A stretch of 64,000 nt of DNA, from assembly GCA_910586905.1 (NCBI GenBank), contig CAJUIV010000001.1:228450-292449 (forward strand), written 5' to 3'. Numbering within the stretch: the stretch's first letter is position 1; each line of letters opens with the position of its first letter. The position numbers were made by a program, and so were the translations under genes. The notes beneath the pieces were generated by a model. That model did not search any database, was not told where the DNA came from, and saw nothing but the letters and a program-made list of their open reading frames with translations. Shown piece after piece: positions 62,292 to 64,000 of the stretch. This stretch comes from an uncultured Christensenellaceae bacterium. GTDB lineage: Bacteria; Bacillota; Clostridia; Christensenellales; CAG-314.

Positions 62292-63515
62292 TTATACTTC
62301 GTATAATAACTTCTCGGCAACAGCCTTTTGATGCTCTATTGAGAAGTGTGTATACACGCTTGCAGTTACATTTCCGAGCGAGTGACCGGTCCATAACGAT
62401 ACTAATTCGTTGTCGATTCCGCACTCTCTTGCTCTGGTCGTAAACGTGTGTCGTAAATCTTTTAATTGGTGATTAGGACAAAACTTTGTAAACGCTACGG
62501 ATAACTTCTTGACGTCAACATGGTAACCTTTGCCCTGTATGTTCTCTTTGTACAACGGAAACATCGGTACTGTTCTATAATAATTTTTTTGGTAGTTCTT
62601 CAATTTACCGTTTTTAATAGTGATTGTTTCATTGTCGTTTTCTACTATCTCGTTTACTTCGCAAGCTCTTACTCCGCAATATAGCATACGCAAAAATGAA
62701 TACTCGTAATAATTTCCCTTGATTGCCTGCACAAATGCTTTTTCTTCCTTTTTAGATAACGCTTGTCCCGTTGTTCTTTCGTGTTTTGCTACAAATACTG
62801 CCTTCATGGGATTGCGGCTTATTAGTCCGTTATTTACAGCGTATTCCATTATGCTGCTCATTATGGCTTTGGCGTCTTCGCAAACTCTCGGTTTTTCTTC
62901 GTGCAATCGGTTGAAGTGCGGTTGTAACATTTGCGGTGTTATGGCTTGTAACGTGTAATCTCCGTATACGCTCCGAACGTGGTTTTTGTATGCGTTGTAC
63001 AAGCTTTTGTACGAATTCTCTTTAAGCATTTTTCTTTTAACGTTTTCCATATAGTTGTCTGCAAATGGCGCAAATAGTACGGTTGTCTTTGTTGCTTGCG
63101 GGCTTACAGTTTTTTCAACTATCTTTATTGTTACTTTCTTTTCTTGAATTTCCGCTTCAAATACACGCAGCCACTCAAAGGCTCGTTTTTTCGCTTCGTC
63201 AAAATTTTTGCTTGAAAAACTAACGTCATAGCCGTATCGTCTATAACGCAGTTCAAAATAGATACCATTTTTACGTCTAATGGTAAAATCTTTAAGTGTT
63301 GGCATTGTTTTTAACTCCTTATAGGTAAAATGTGGTAATTTTTCTTCTCCGTCTTGTTTTAACGTAGTCTTATGTTGTTTCTTTTGCATAAGCATTTGAG
63401 TCAACAGCTGATTTTGTTGCACCAACATTTGTAATAACGTTGATTGATCGGACGGCGTAGAGTTATTTAACAACGCATTTTGGGATATATTTTCGGTCGT
63501 TTTGTACTCTTGCAT
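62292..63515 (-). CDS. int: Tyrosine recombinase (integrase) of an integrative element
   Basis: A 407-residue phage-type integrase. N-terminal Gln-rich coil (LLQMLVQQNQLLTQMLMQKK), a DNA-binding arm domain (about 60-125), a SAM-like core-binding domain (about 145-245) and the catalytic domain. Catalytic residues: R283 (CGVRACEV), R355 in KDLRHTF, H379 (TGHS) and nucleophile Y388 (SVYTHF). The usual first His of HxxR is Lys352. It lies 154 bases from tRNA-Ser and points at its 3' end, the standard arrangement for an element integrated in a tRNA gene; the rest of the element would lie to the right, outside the window. Its ribosome site is weak. Confidence 0.9.
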   Translation of the reverse strand: MQEYKTTENISQNALLNNSTPSDQSTLLQMLVQQNQLLTQMLMQKKQHKTTLKQDGEEKLPHFTYKELKTMPTLKDFTIRRKNGIYFELRYRRYGYDVSFSSKNFDEAKKRAFEWLRVFEAEIQEKKVTIKIVEKTVSPQATKTTVLFAPFADNYMENVKRKMLKENSYKSLYNAYKNHVRSVYGDYTLQAITPQMLQPHFNRLHEEKPRVCEDAKAIMSSIMEYAVNNGLISRNPMKAVFVAKHERTTGQALSKKEEKAFVQAIKGNYYEYSFLRMLYCGVRACEVNEIVENDNETITIKNGKLKNYQKNYYRTVPMFPLYKENIQGKGYHVDVKKLSVAFTKFCPNHQLKDLRHTFTTRARECGIDNELVSLWTGHSLGNVTASVYTHFSIEHQKAVAEKLLYEV

Positions 63516-63742
63516 TTTGTTTTTGTTCTCGAACTGTTTATGCGATTAGATTTGAACGTTCTACAGTTTTTGAACTTTACTCCTTTTATAATTGAAAACA
63601 AAAAGCAATGGTCGTTCTTTGTGGAAAACTTGCTTATTTTGTTTTCACAAACTATCCCTTCAAAAACAATACTTTTGCTAACCTGTTTTTTGAAAAAAGT
63701 TGAATAAATTTTGAACAAACCCATTTTTCACCTACCGTTATC

Positions 63743-63932
63743 TTTGTTTTCTCTTGCCGAAGGACAAGGGCAAACCAACCCGATGCAACCGAATATGTCA
63801 AGGGGAAAGGGAACCGACAAAGAAAAAACATTCTTATTAAATTGCTAATGTCATTAAGTTTTTTCTGCGCCTTGACATATTCGGCTGCATCAAATACCAT
63901 AAACGCCCTTGCCTAGGCAAGAGAAAAACAAA
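63743..63932. repeat. Long imperfect inverted repeat (~61-63 bp arms)
   Basis: The left arm (63743-63803) begins TTTGTTTTCTCTTGCC and ends GCAACCGAATATGTCAAGG. The right arm (63870-63932) is its inverted copy: CCTTGACATATTCGGCTGC at its inner end and GGCAAGAGAAAAACAAAA at the outer. The middle holds a further pair AGAAAAAAC ... GTTTTTTCT, so the whole 190 bp could fold as one long hairpin. Arms match over most of their length by eye, with mismatches clustered in the middle. It sits upstream of the integrase in the element. It may be an origin-like structure, a MITE or a structured RNA; nothing decides this. Confidence 0.7.
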
Positions 63933-64000
63933 AGTCGTATCGTAATCTTTGTGAAAAATGTTTTGTAAAACTTTTCTTAAAACTATTGACAAACTAAATC

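Noticed and set aside
62287..62312. loxP-like sequence (TATACTTCGTATAATAACTTC) at the end of the integrase gene
   Set aside because: It matches a loxP arm at only about 10 of 13 positions, lacks the spacer and second arm, and is fully explained as codons for Leu-Leu-Tyr-Glu-Val.
62292..63515. Catalytic defect of the integrase because of Lys352 in place of His
   Set aside because: Substitutions at this position occur in active tyrosine recombinases, and Arg283, Arg355, His379 and Tyr388 are all present.
63467..63724. Open frame of 85 codons on the minus strand ahead of the integrase
   Set aside because: It overlaps the integrase start, is composed of low-complexity Lys/Phe/Ser sequence from A/T-rich DNA, and has no ribosome site.
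63652..63900. Open frame of 82 codons across the long inverted repeat
   Set aside because: The DNA there is better explained by the inverted repeat; the protein has no recognisable pattern.
1..64000. CRISPR array
   Set aside because: No set of identical 24-40 bp direct repeats with regular unique spacers was seen on reading the window.

Overview
The window reads as a monoderm, spore-forming, anaerobic member of the Bacillota. The placement in Clostridia, perhaps among the uncultured gut lineages rich in InlB-repeat lipoproteins, is inference. Evidence: the sporulation genes spmA, spmB and spoIIE; an oxygen-sensitive class III ribonucleotide reductase; a small 4Fe-4S ferredoxin; many lipoproteins (signal peptide plus lipobox Cys); AGGAGG-type ribosome sites; and consensus TTGACA/TATAAT promoters. 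TGA is a normal stop codon. No CRISPR array, rRNA or complete insertion sequence was seen.

Layout. 1-3.1 kb, minus strand: metG, tatD and a TatD-linked radical SAM gene cut by the left edge. 3.2-7.8 kb: a decayed small gene, spmAB, spoIIE, and a GlmU-like acetyltransferase lacking the uridylyltransferase domain. 8.1-33.1 kb: one long co-directional run of a 2533-residue cell-surface subtilase, a lipoprotein, a full oligopeptide ABC transporter (oppABCDF, several subunits enlarged), a small membrane protein and two large repeat lipoproteins, ending at a strong terminator. It looks like a protein-foraging operon: cleave outside, capture on the surface, import peptides. 33.6-38.8 kb: a second membrane-anchored InlB-repeat surface protein and a lipoprotein. 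38.9-41.1 kb: ferredoxin, a DUF3592 protein, a multi-pass membrane protein and gene scars. 41.1-42.9 kb: a small accessory patch with an integrase scar and a putative MuF-like toxin/immunity pair. 42.9-43.1 kb: tRNA-Val, tRNA-Glu and tRNA-Met.

43.3-46.0 kb: an extracellular type I pullulanase lipoprotein. 46.1-49.9 kb: a probable ~100-nt RNA (promoter directly followed by terminator), two NrdR boxes, an nrdD fused to a redoxin domain, and a thioredoxin reductase gene. 50.1-51.9 kb: an odd medium-chain dehydrogenase and a metallo-beta-lactamase-fold hydrolase. 52.1-60.6 kb: an alpha-glucan locus with a lacI scar, a lipoprotein behind a palindromic operator set, a short LacI-type regulator, a cytoplasmic GH13 enzyme and malEFG without an ATPase gene. 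With the pullulanase it gives outside debranching, uptake and inside hydrolysis of starch oligosaccharides. 61.0-61.9 kb: a ZIP metal transporter.

62.0-64.0 kb: tRNA-Ser followed by a tyrosine recombinase pointing at it, and a ~190-bp long inverted repeat. This looks like the left end of an integrated element that continues beyond the window.

Most functional calls rest on motifs read by eye. No alignment or folding was run. Promoters, operators and terminators are sequence matches, not measured sites.
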